Source of the DNA: Silene noctiflora
Lineage: Eukaryota > Streptophyta > Magnoliopsida > Caryophyllales > Caryophyllaceae
Direction: 5' to 3'
Length of the DNA stretch: 21,626 nucleotides
Assembly (NCBI GenBank): GCA_009801015.1
Contig: VHZZ01011547.1
Span: forward strand, 24,967-46,592
The position numbers and the translations under genes were made by a program. The stretch's first letter is position 1. Every line of letters starts with the position of its first letter. The notes below the pieces were generated by a model. It was given only the letters and a program-made list of their open reading frames with translations. It was not told the origin of the DNA and made no database searches. Below, in pieces: positions 1-8,600 of this stretch.

Positions 1-624
1 ACCCGACTTTAATTCTAATCGACATGATTCGAAACCCTAATTTTAAAAATAAACCTTTTTAAATTTTAAAAAACATTAGTTAAATCGTTTAAAAGACGAT
101 ATTAAAACGGAAAAATACATGTGATATGCGTGAATTACGATCCATTATTGTCAAACTGTTAATGAATGATTAGGTTTTGAGAAAAGAGAAGTGAGAGAAG
201 TCTTTTTAATTATCTTTTTAAGACGAAGAGCAATTAAGGAATATCATGGGTAAATTGCGCGTGATTTAAAAAACTGATGCAAACCTTGGAAAATTTTCTT
301 AAAATGGGTATTTAAATTTTAATTTAATGTATAATTATATGATGATACAAATTAATACCATAAATGAGACATGTTAATTTTAAGCAAAAGCACCCTATTA
401 TTGTGTTCTCTAAATATAATTACTTTAATTTATTGTAATTTCCATAAAATTTTCTTCCCCAAGGAATCTTTATATTATTATTTAACCAAAAGTCCAAAAC
501 TATATAATATTTACATTAAAGCCCCTTGATTGGGTCCATCACACAGTGCTATCAATTAAAAAACTATATAATATAATTAATTTGTATAGATTTCTTTAAT
601 TACATTGAAATCCTTTGGTTTCAG

Positions 625-626
<2 letters not shown>
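1..626. other. Gene-free AT-rich spacer
   Basis: No open reading frame of any size and no recognisable domain is present on either strand. The stretch is strongly AT-rich and contains short poly-A and poly-T tracts. I see no repeat with clear ends here, only a possible trace of decayed foldback DNA in the TTTAAAAGACGAT region near 85-105. It lies about 2 kb upstream of the first gene. Confidence 0.6.

Positions 627-689
<63 letters not shown>
627..689. repeat. (AT)n microsatellite, about 31 units
   Basis: An uninterrupted run of alternating A and T covers 63 bases. It is the longest simple repeat in the window and is likely to vary in length between individuals. It is self-complementary, so it can form a cruciform. 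It lies about 2 kb upstream of the first gene and has no evident function. Confidence 0.98.
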
Positions 690-692
<3 letters not shown>

Positions 693-748
693 TTGATTTA
701 CTTCCCCTTTTTTTTTGCGCCATGCAAATGATTACTTTAGCCGCTTAG

Positions 749-840
749 TAATATTCACTCTCTTTGTCTTAATTTTTTTTTTATTCTTTATAAGATTTTT
801 TTTAATCAAAGACGAACAAATAAATAAAACGAAGAAAGTA
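749..840. mobile_element. Possible short degenerate Stowaway-like MITE
   Basis: The left end reads TATTCACTCTCTTTGTC. The right end, AAACGAAGAAAGTA, is its imperfect reverse complement, and both ends sit next to TA. The interior is T-rich and then A-rich, which gives a foldback of roughly 85-90 bases. The match is degraded, and low-complexity T and A runs could produce part of it by chance. Confidence 0.35.
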
Positions 841-922
841 TTTTAGCTCTTTAACTTGGCATAAGAAAAATAAAATATTTTACGTATAATGCGCCACTTT
901 ATTACACATATTTGATATTGTA

Positions 923-1095
923 GACCTTTTATCCGGTCAATTGTTATCTATTTCTGTTTTGAAATGGATCACTCATTTATTATCGATTTCTACTTTAGGT
1001 AAGTTTACACAAGTGGAAAAAATACTCTTATTTTTCTCATTTTTTTGGTCTTTGTACGGAAATAAAAAGATAACAATTAACTGAGACGGAGGGGT
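923..1095. mobile_element. Stowaway-like MITE (about 173 bp)
   Basis: The left end contains GGTCAATTGTTATCTATTTC. The right end contains GAAATAAAAAGATAACAATT followed by AACTGAGACGGAGGGG. The two are inverted copies of each other with a few mismatches. TA lies directly outside both ends (921-922 and 1096-1097), the usual Stowaway target duplication. The interior is not coding, so the element depends on a Tc1/mariner-type transposase elsewhere. The left terminus is more decayed than the right, so exact ends are uncertain by a few bases. Confidence 0.6.
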
Positions 1096-1257
1096 TAATT
1101 ATGAGTTGGGATGGTAATGAGTCAAGCCCATTATTTTTTAACGGGAATGTTACGTAGCTTTGTCAATTCAAGAAACTTCTCTACTCAAACGTAAATTTTA
1201 ATCACACACAATTACACCACAAAAACCACAAGGAATCTTTATTGACTAATCAACCAT

Positions 1258-1440
1258 TCACAAATTCTCATTCAAAACGGGCACTATCCGTCACAAGCTG
1301 AAGACGGATAGTGTCCCTCTCACAATATGCAAATGACATTATTTATAAGTGCTTCATTTCTCCCCCACGTACCCTTTCACTTGCCTTATTGTGAGAGGAC
1401 CACTATCCGTTTTCAGCTTGTGACAGAGAGTGTCCGTTAC
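1258..1440. mobile_element. Foldback MITE, ACTATCCGT family, copy 1
   Basis: Terminal inverted repeats of about 55 bases run from the ACGGGCACTATCCGT end through CCTCTCACAATATGCAA. They pair with the segment GCCTTATTGTGAGAGG...CACTATCCGTTTTCAGC at 1383-1430. Each arm carries its own internal palindrome: CACTATCCGT at 1282-1291 faces ACGGATAGTG at 1304-1313, so the element can fold as a hairpin of hairpins. A CACAAATTCTCATT motif at the left edge recurs at the edge of other elements in this window. It is non-coding and non-autonomous. A second copy is at 8230-8412. The superfamily is not certain (Mutator- or hAT-like is possible). Confidence 0.75.
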
Positions 1441-2212
1441 AGGCAACACGCTTTGTATATCTAGTAGTGCACTAGTGCCTTTACAAGTCTTCTTGAAAGT
1501 GATTTAAAAAGATTAACCTATCTTTTAGTGCCATATCATACACGGAAAAGGTATTATAAGATATCCACTTTTATGAATTTGTGTATCACTTACTATTCTA
1601 AACTCTCAGAAAATAATTATGATTATCGATGTTTGCTACTTCAAATTCCTAAATATGAGACCTTAACATAAGTATAAAACGACATGAGAAAAATTCGCTA
1701 TCCGAAAATTTGTATATAATCAAGTAAGACCGTAAAATATGTATATTAACTCTTACAAATTTGTATAAAATGGGTATTTTTTGTTTTATCTCAAATTCTT
1801 ACCTGTGATGTCTCACACTCGATTTAAATAAAAGAATATGAGTTTGCAATTTGTAAGAGATTACAAGTTTGTGACGGTAAAAAGTAAGACGTGTTGTATT
1901 ATTTGTGAATCTGTTTACTCTATATTAGTGTAACACTAACCACGCATGAGACTATGAGACCAAATAAATATTACATATTTTGTTTAATATTATGTGAAAA
2001 AGTATTATAAAATATCCACTTTTATGAATTTGTGTTTTTACACTGAATATGCGGATAAAATTTCCTTTTCTAAAAATATTTGTACAAATAACAAAATAAA
2101 ATAGAAACAAAGGGAGAAGTTACTAAAATATTTTAAATCAATTGTAAACGTCATCTTAACTTGAGACGGTCTTAAACAAGAAATTGTGAAAATCGAGCTG
2201 TCGACTACCTGA
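1441..2212. other. Gene-free spacer with a split 34-bp direct repeat
   Basis: No gene is visible. A 34-base motif starting GTATTATAAGATATCCACTT at 1551-1584 recurs at 2002-2035 with one mismatch. A segment near 1845-1880 (TTTGTAAGAG, TTACAAGTTTGTGACGG) resembles the ends of foldback elements. A TTGAGACGGTCTTAA motif near 2161 looks like another decayed element end. The two direct repeats may bound an old insertion, but no terminal features of an LTR element are visible. Confidence 0.5.
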
Positions 2213-2214
2213 TA

Positions 2215-2418
2215 CTCCCTCCGTCCCAGTCATTTGTTGTCCTATTCCATTTTGGGGTGTATCAGTGAATTGTTGTCCTTTATATTTTAAGAATGAATTT
2301 GAAGAGCAATTTGATCATTCGCACTCAATTTGGTCCACTTGTCATTTAGTAATTGGTCATCTCCTTTTTCTTTGGTCTTTGTGCCAAAACCAATGGACGA
2401 CCAATGACCGGGAGAGAG
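2215..2418. mobile_element. Stowaway MITE, copy 1 (204 bp), upstream of the GT90 gene
   Basis: The element begins CTCCCTCCGTCCCAGTCATT and ends CCAATGACCGGGAGAGAG. These form an imperfect terminal inverted repeat, and TA flanks both ends (2213-2214 and 2419-2420). The interior has no coding capacity. A sister copy in the same orientation, sharing the interior (for example ATTTTAAGAATGAA and CACTTGTCATTTAGTAATT), sits in intron 1 of the gene downstream at 3969-4181. It lies about 310 bases before the start codon, so it is close to or within the promoter. Confidence 0.85.
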
Positions 2419-2420
2419 TA

Positions 2421-2728
2421 TTATAGAAGAAAATAGAATAGAAAGAAGAAGGCAAAAACAACTAGGTTTGACTCTTCAAATGGCGTGCATCAATGAAATA
2501 GATAGCATATGGTATGGTCAGAATTTGTGATTATATATTTATATATGTAGAAAAATAGTTCATTACTATTAATCAAATTAATCAAACATTTATAAACATT
2601 TAACATCATGTGGTAGTTAGTTGTACATATAAAAATATTGTATATAATTCCAAGTATATATATATATATATATATATGGTTTTTGCCTAAGTTTGAAAAA
2701 ACAAAGGAAAATTACGTAGTCCTTAGAG
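2421..2728 (+). promoter_or_regulatory. Probable promoter and leader of the GT90 gene
   Basis: This is the stretch between the Stowaway element and the first start codon. It is AT-rich, with TATA-like runs at about 2531-2548 (TTATATATTTATATATG) and a 23-base TA dinucleotide tract at 2655-2677, about 50 bases before the ATG. Either could serve as the TATA element, and the sequence alone does not decide the transcription start. The TA tract is prone to length change, so it could influence expression. That is inference. Confidence 0.4.
2655..2677. repeat. (TA)n microsatellite just upstream of the GT90 start codon
   Basis: A perfect alternating TA run of 23 bases ends 51 bases before the ATG of the first gene. 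It probably lies in the 5' leader or core promoter. Confidence 0.95.
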
Positions 2729-5700
2729 ATGGAAGACTCTACTCCTCTGCCTTCTTCTCCTCCAAATGGCAAAAAAACTTTATGGGATTTTGCTAAATGG
2801 ACTAATAATAATTCATCGTCTTCGTCGAAATTAAGCAGATATTTTTCTGCAACTACAGCTTCAATCTTGCTCCTTCTTCTATTCATTACAACTGTTGTGT
2901 TTACTCATTGGTCTGATATTGTAAGTCATCCTTTATATCTTCTCTTCTTAATTATTCCCTCTTTTTAACGAGGAATTTCATTTGTAACGCATCATAAGCT
3001 GATACCGTCTCACAACAAGTTGAAATAATGTTAAAGGGAGAGGTGGCTGGAAAATGTTACCGTCTACTGGTCACTTTTCATCACAAGCAAGAATAGTTGC
3101 TTTTTGACTTGATAGTGTATGTTTAAATGACGAAACAAAAAAGAGTTGATAGTGTATAATTTTGTTGTTGAGTTGTGATTTGTTATTGACACTTTTTTTT
3201 ACTAGACTAAAGTGCAAAAGGAATTAATTAATCCGTATTATTCGGGTCAAAAAATATATACTCCGTATGTGATTAGGTTAAAATCCGCATTCAAATAAAG
3301 GGTAAACGTATAATATGCTCCAGGAGTAACTAGTAAGTAATACGGAGTACATATGGAGTGGAGTAATATTTACAGAGTATTTGCTCTGTATTTTATTATT
3401 AATTATAAATGAATTATTCTACTTTAGAAAACTCTTTAGCAAAACCAAAATAAACTTCAACGTGAATGAACCAGTAATGCCTAAAATTTTTAACTAAGAG
3501 TATTGGATTTCTTGTTTTTCAGCGGGGGTGAGCGTCCCTACTAACCCGCTCACTCTACCACAATATGTTATGAATCTTATGACAAGCGAGTCCATCAGAG
3601 TACGTCGGTAAGGGGTATTTGCGAATTTTTCAATAACAAATGATGTAAATTGAACTACTTCGTATAAAGATAAGATAAAATATACGCATAAAAACAACTT
3701 GTATGAGTAAAAACAAGGATTAAAAATATTACGTATGATTAAAATTGGTAAAATTAAATCATTAAACAAAAGGTTTTTTCATATGAGTCTGACTGAGGAA
3801 GACCATGTACGAAATACGATGGTAGTTAACGATTTGTTTACAAAGATTGAGAATCATTAGCCATGTGATTTTATCTAAATTACTACTTAAAATATTATTT
3901 CTCAATTTTTTTTTATCAAAACTTCTCATAGAAACTTCTCATAGGCCAATATGCTTACTTAAATATTACTCCCTCTCTCTCTCCCGGTTATTTGTTGTCC
4001 GTTCCATTTTGGAATGTCTTAGTTAATTATTATCCTTTTTATTTTAAGAATGAACTTAATGAGTAATTTGATCATTCTTACTCAATTTGGCGCACTTGTC
4101 ATTTAGTAATTCCCCCCTCCTCTTCTCTTTACTTTGTGTTTGTGAATATCAAAGAACAACAATTGATCGGGAGGTAGGGAGTAGACTTTTACTTATATAA
4201 TTAGACCTTTGTATAAGGTGAGTAAAATATTAAAACTATAACTTGTTGGAATATAATCATACATGTACATTGTTGGATAAAAAGAGATTGTATCACTTTA
4301 TAATCAAAGAGGCTACCACTTTTATTGCCAATTGGTTTTATGATGGAACGTATCTTGTATTTCTCAAGTGGTTTGTGTCTCTCCTCCGTTTGGATGTAGC
4401 ATAACTCATTTGCATGTTCTAACATGGTATAAAAACCCAAAATTTCGTCATGCATTTCGAATTTAAACTGGTCCCAAATAGGAGGACCTCAAATGGAGAC
4501 CTCTTTGAGGAATCGTTACTTCCTACTCCGTGAGCTCCCATGGTTTCGAAGGGCTTCGGGCGTGTTGGAATATAATCTCACATGTGGGATCTATTGCCAA
4601 TTGGTTTTAGGCTGAAACCTTTCTTCTACTCCCTCCATACTAAAGGTGTTCTAATGCAGGTTTGGGCCGGACATAGGTCGGGCTCACGTTTAATTTTTTG
4701 CCTACAGACAAGATGGTTAGCGGGTTTGGGACGGGTTAGTGGGTCGGGCATTTGTATTTTTCTTAAAAAACCTTGTCCGCGGGATGGGTCGGGTTCAATG
4801 GACAGGGCGACTTATGAACAACTCTACTCCATACCACACCAAAGGTCCATGTTACCTTTGATGTGGTATGAAAAGAGTATATGTTTGTCAAGTTGTCCGT
4901 CTCTGCTGTGTTTAGGTATGGCCCGACCCATTTGCATATTTTTGTTTAGCTCAATTTGTAAGCTCATCTCCAAAAGTACAAAAATACTAATGCAATTTTG
5001 TCCTGGATTAATGCAGTCTACACTTACAGCAGGCAGCTCAGTATGGTACACTTTCCCAATGTTCTCCAAGAACTACACGGACTACACAAAGAGAGATGAG
5101 TACCCCCTCAAGTGCACAGCAAGTAAAATGTCAATGACATGCCCATCCAATTACCCTCCAACTCGGAACCTCGACTCCAAGTCGAACGAAGAAACCTGCC
5201 CCGAATACTTCAGATGGATCCATGAAGACTTAAAGACATGGAAAGGAAAAGGAATTACAGAGGAAATGGTTGACAGTTTGAAAGATAATATTCATTTTCG
5301 ATTAATTATTGTTAATGGAACCGCGTATGTTAAACAATATCAGAAGGCTTTCCAAACAAGGGATACATATACACTATGGGGGATATTGCAGCTATTGAAG
5401 TTGTACCCTGGGAGACTTCCTGACCTTGATATGATGTTCCAATGTCATGATCAGTCGTCGATTAAGAGAGACGAGTATAAGGGAAGCAAAGCTGCTTTTG
5501 CGCCTCCACAGTTTCATTACTGCGCGGATGAGTCTACTTTCGACATTGTGTTCCCTGACTGGTCATTCTGGGGCTGGTAATCTTCCATCAACTTTTTACC
5601 CACCGAGTTAGCTGACATTTGTTATGTTCTCTTATATGGTCTGTGAAATGGTATGATAAGACATGTCGGTTTGTAGGCCGGAGATCAATATAAAGCCATG

Positions 5701-7024
5701 GGTGCCCTTGGTGAAAGATTTGAAAAAAGGCAATGCAATGAAAAAATGGACATCTCGAGAACCCTTCGCTTACTGGAAAGGAAACTTGCATACTGGTGCA
5801 AGGATGAAGCTTGAAGAATGTGATTCAGTTGAGAAGTATGGTACTCAAATAATTCAGCAGGTAATCCATCTTTCTTTCACATAACTGGAATCTGGATAAT
5901 ACGCGGAAAATTGATCCGGCCCTCATTTCAAAAATTCAATGAGGGGTCCTGTGCTACCTGACACTTTGCACACCACCATATCCGGCCCTCATTTAAAAAC
6001 CTTGGCCTTGCAGTGAATAAACGTCGACAATAAATTGTCTGCCTGCCATAAAATTAGTGAAAATGAACAACAATTAAAAACTGAACTTTGATATGCTACT
6101 CTTAACGGAAAAGCTTGAATTGCAGGATTGGGGAAAGGAAGTAGCTGGGGGATTCAAGAACTCTGATTTGTTAAGGCAATGTGTTCACAAGTAAGTTTGT
6201 GTCCCTTTTTCTAGCTGAAATTCCATTTTCAGCGATTAAAACATTCACCATTCTTCGGTTATAGAGTATGATGCAATAAAGCAAAATGACTTGCAAAACT
6301 ATATGTGATTGTGGCTGTTTATACGCAGCTTATGTTGAGCTTTTACGCGTGCAGGTACAAGATTTATATCGAAGGAAATGCATGGTCCGTAAGTGAAAAG
6401 TACATTCTAGCTTGTGACGCGATGACACTCCTTATAAACCCGATCTACTATGACTTCTTCTCAAGAAGCTTAATCCCTATGAAGCATTATTGGCCTGTGA
6501 ACCCGAATAACTTGTGCAAATCTATCAAGTTCGCTGTTGACTGGGGAAACAATAACACCGATAAGGTAAGCACATATACTGAGATTAACGTCTAATACTT
6601 ATGACAATAAATCTTAACAGGCATGACATAGCATGAAATTATTTGTATCGGAAAGATGACTTATGAGAATAAATCTTAACAGGCGCGAGAGATTGGAAAA
6701 GCTGGTAGCGAGTACATAATCAACCAGATAAAGATCAAACATGTTTATGACTATATGTTCCATGTACTGAATGAATATTCAAAGCTTTTAAGATATACAC
6801 CGAAAATACCTGAGGGAGCAGAGGAGCTATGCTCAGAAAGATTTGCCTGCAGTCCACCGGGTTTGGAGACGAATTACAAGGTTGATACCATGGTAAGCGG
6901 TCCATCAAAGCAAGGCCCGTGCACTTTGCCTCCACCTTACGGTTCAGATACTCTTGAAGCTCTTCGGGATCAAAATGCCAAGATCAAGGAAGTCGTAGAT
7001 ATGTGGGAAACGGGAAGTGGTTGA
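2729..7024 (+). CDS. GT90 (CAP10/DUF821) O-glucosyltransferase rumi-like protein, 517 aa
   Basis: Six coding exons: 2729-2920, 5017-5576, 5677-5860, 6126-6190, 6355-6565, 6683-7024. All introns are GT-AG and phases close, giving 1554 nt. Residues 1-43 are polar and cytosolic. A membrane anchor spans about 44-60 (ASILLLLLFITTVVF), making a type II protein. The catalytic region follows: TCPEYFRWI at 123-132, QTRD at 177-180, PGRLPDLDMMF at 195-205, PDWSFWGWPEINIKPW at 244-259, YWKGN at 283-287, IYIEGNAWSVSEKYILACD around 337-355 and HYWPV at 378-382. These are hallmarks of plant 'rumi homolog' proteins. Animal relatives transfer glucose or xylose from UDP-sugar to proteins in the ER. The plant substrate is unknown and may be a wall polymer or glycoprotein. 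The C-terminus lacks a KDEL-type signal, so Golgi residence is plausible. The family assignment is firm; the acceptor is not. The phase-0 join fixes the exon 2 start despite several nearby AGs. Confidence 0.92.
3969..4181. mobile_element. Stowaway MITE, copy 2 (213 bp), inside intron 1
   Basis: It starts CTCCCTCTCTCTCTCCCGG and ends GATCGGGAGGTAGGGAG, with TA on both sides (3967-3968 and 4182-4183). It shares the body of the copy at 2215-2418 in the same orientation, including TTATTTTAAGAATGAA and CACTTGTCATTTAGTAATT. The left end has expanded into a CT microsatellite. It is non-coding and is removed with the intron. Confidence 0.85.
4244..4628 (+). mobile_element. Decayed TRIM-type mini LTR retrotransposon in intron 1
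   Basis: A left terminal repeat runs from TGTTGGAATATAATCATAC to TTCTAACA (4244-4424, about 181 bp), with the TG...CA ends of an LTR. It is followed at once by TGGTATAAAAACC (4425-4437), a worn version of the TGGTATCAGAGCC primer-binding site used by many plant elements. After only about 125 bases, containing no gag or pol, a purine-rich stretch (GAAGGGCTTCGGG) leads into a second copy of the repeat start at 4563 (TGTTGGAATATAATCTCAC). That copy has lost its middle and continues with ATTGCCAATTGGTTTTAGG, matching 4324-4342. This is the layout of a TRIM element with a truncated 3' repeat. Confidence 0.75.
4651..4815. repeat. Degenerate GGGTCGGG/GGGTTTGG simple repeat
   Basis: Imperfect repeats of the type GGTCGGGCT, GGGTTTGGGACGGG, GGGTCGGGC and GATGGGTCGGGTT recur through the segment. 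It is much more GC-rich than the surrounding intron. A reversed piece, GGCCCGACCCATTTGCATAT, lies nearby at 4919-4938, mirroring GGTCGGGCATTTGTATTT at 4742-4759. The whole stretch may therefore belong to a foldback insertion. It happens to be open in one frame ahead of exon 2, but this is not coding. Confidence 0.65.
4821..4878. repeat. Strong stem-loop in intron 1
   Basis: The 17-base arm CATACCACACCAAAGGT (4830-4846) pairs with ACCTTTGATGTGGTATG (4854-4870) with one mismatch and a 7-base loop. A further ACTCT/AGAGT pairing lies just outside, and AACAACT/AGTTGT lies beyond that. It is probably the core of a small foldback element rather than a functional RNA. Confidence 0.8.
5914..5994. repeat. 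Direct repeat ATCCGGCCCTCATTT in intron 3 of the GT90 gene
   Basis: The 15-base motif occurs at 5914-5928 and again at 5980-5994. An inverted partial copy (AATGAGGG) lies between them, so the first copy can form a small hairpin. The intron (5861-6125) otherwise shows nothing. Confidence 0.8.
6566..6682 (+). other. Intron 5 of the GT90 gene, with a duplicated 3' splice site
   Basis: The donor is AAG|GTAAGC and the acceptor used is TCTTAACAG|GCG at 6681-6682. The last 26 bases around the acceptor (starting ACTTATGAGAATAAATCTTA at 6659) occur 62 bases earlier at 6597-6622 with a single mismatch, including the CAG|GC. Splicing at the upstream copy would read Lys-Ala-stop, so only the downstream site keeps the protein intact. 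Confidence 0.9.
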
Positions 7025-7300
7025 AACTTGAGAATCCTGAATTATACAGTAATCACATTGACATTGCTTATAGTCTGCCTAACAAACAACTAACTACGCG
7101 AATCCATTAGAACATAACAAATCTTTTGCCATGCTTACTACCATGGTTTTTCGTAAAGCTGCTCTATAATTTTTTTCAGACAATCAACTTGTAAATGAAG
7201 CGACATAGAGAAGGAGAGTGTATGTAATGTATGTTGACACCCAATTTGTTGTTGTTCATTGAATAAAACTTGTGACAAATTTTATGCTCCTAAATGCGAA
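7025..7300 (+). terminator. 3' untranslated region and poly(A) signal of the GT90 gene
   Basis: After the TGA at 7022-7024 the sequence is T-rich and non-coding. AATAAA occurs at 7262-7267, shortly after TTGTTGTTGTTCATT-like U-rich sequence. It is the best poly(A) signal candidate, placing the transcript end near 7280-7300. Confidence 0.6.
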
Positions 7301-8229
7301 CTCCTTATTTAGATTTGTTTGATTCTCGAAAAGACGGGGTATTAGGACTGTACTCTTGAACTGTAGTACTGAAATTACGTTAGTTGATTTACTTCTCAGT
7401 TCATTTCGACTGGATGCAGCTAAGTAAAACTATTTCGAAACTTAAGACATAAAACTCGTTTGTGAATTCAAATCTGATTATCGAATCCAACAGCTAAAAA
7501 GCAAATAGATTTCACATTACTACCAAAATTTCCAACATTGTTCAAGAGAATGAACCTCAATCCTCAATTTCCACAGCTTCAGCTTTTGCTGTCGCCGACA
7601 ATTTTGATTTCAATTTCTTATTCCAATCAACATTCACTGGACAAATTAAACCCACTTCATTCACCCAATCAACTTATTTTCCAATCAAATATCATATGAC
7701 ACAGAATTACACGCCAATTTTACCAAAAAGAATTGTACTTATTTCGTTTTATATTGTCCCTATTTGACTTTGATTGTCGAAGAATGTTACCTATTCCAAT
7801 ATTCCGTCACGATATACAACAGCAACAACTGTGGCTAAATGATAATATGATTTGATGAATTGGACCATGCAAATTTTAAATTGTATCTCCACACTGTAAT
7901 TAAACAAAATTTAATTGCCAAAATGAAATATTTATCTTCATTTTGTTTTTAAATTAATGAATATCTAGTTGAACCAATTCTTATTTTTTATAAGATAATT
8001 AAAGCTAAGTTGTGCGGAAGAACCCTAAATTCCCAAATTGATTGATTGATTGATTTTTCTGGGTTAAGCCTTCGTTGTAGTTTTAGTGATTTAAAGAGCA
8101 TGGTCCAATTAATCTTCAATATCATAAATAGGCCCAAAATCAATTATACGGCCCAGATCTGATAACGATTGATCCATCCTTCCTAGCAAATAGCGACACT
8201 TTTATGAAATCATTTAGCAAAGCATCTTA
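7301..8229. other. Intergenic spacer with no gene
   Basis: Both strands are broken by stops in all frames and no conserved domain can be read. The only repeats are a short ATTGATTGATTGATTG run at about 8039-8054 and a few A/T tracts. Confidence 0.6.
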
Positions 8230-8412
8230 CTTGTGACGGGGACTATCCGTCACAAGCTGAATACGGATAGTGTCCCTCTCACAATAAGGCAAGTGGGGGG
8301 GGGGGGGGGGGGAATGAAACGCCTCATGATTGGTGTCACTTGCATATTGTGAGAGGGGCACTATCTGTCTTCAGCTTGTAAAAAAAATGTTTGTCTTCAA
8401 TGAGAATTTGTG
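8230..8412. mobile_element. Foldback MITE, ACTATCCGT family, copy 2, with an 18-G run
   Basis: The left arm reads CTTGTGACGGGGACTATCCG and continues through ACGGATAGTGTCCCTCTCAC. The right arm, TATTGTGAGAGGGGCACTAT and CTGTCTTCAGCTTGT, is its inverse. The right edge ends AATGAGAATTTGTG, the reverse complement of the left edge of copy 1 (1258-1440). The copies are therefore in opposite orientation. An uninterrupted run of 18 G occupies 8295-8312, just inside the left arm where copy 1 has ordinary sequence. It has no coding capacity. Confidence 0.75.
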
Positions 8413-8454
8413 TCATTTAGTATGACGAGCTGCGAGCGGTAAAAAATAAATTAC

Positions 8455-8600
8455 GGAACTAAACTGAACTGAATTCAATTGAAGTAAAAGAGTAATTTGT
8501 GAAGAAATGAGCTGAACTGAACTGAATGAAACTGAATTGAATTGAATAAAGCTGAATTGAATTGAATAGATCTTAACTGAACTGATCTTAAATAAGCTAA
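8455..8600. repeat. Degenerate GAACTGAATT-type tandem repeat
   Basis: Imperfect units such as GAACTGAACTGAA, GAATTGAATTGAATA and AGCTGAATTGAATTG follow one another over about 145 bases, with a short unrelated insert near 8488-8510. The units derive from five-base steps (AACTG, AATTG). It is non-coding, with a strong purine bias and few C residues. Confidence 0.85.

Larger units (their letters stand above)
2921..5016 (+). other. Intron 1 of the GT90 gene (2096 nt), rich in inserted elements
   Basis: The donor is ATT|GTAAGT and the acceptor AATGCAG|TCT, phase 0. Apart from the elements listed separately (Stowaway copy, TRIM remnant, GGGTCGGG repeat, hairpin), it holds decayed foldback DNA. Examples are ACCGTCTCACAACAAG near 3005 and ACTCCGTA/TACGGAGTA motifs at about 3261-3350. 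The open stretch on the minus strand at 3494-3769 has no recognisable protein and looks fortuitous. Confidence 0.85.

Noticed and set aside
3494..3769. 91-codon open stretch on the minus strand in intron 1 of the GT90 gene
   Set aside because: The peptide is rich in Phe, Ile and Tyr as expected from AT-rich DNA, has no recognisable domain, and lies within an intron full of repeats.
4582..5016. Open frame extending upstream of exon 2 of the GT90 gene, suggesting an alternative start
   Set aside because: The extension reads through the TRIM 3' end and the GGGTCGGG repeat. The phase-0 join from exon 1 (membrane anchor) to 5017 gives the expected architecture, so the upstream part is intron.
5015..5041. 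Several alternative AG acceptors (5029, 5032, 5036, 5041) just after the chosen exon 2 start
   Set aside because: Only the acceptor ending at 5016 keeps the phase with exon 1; the others shift the frame.
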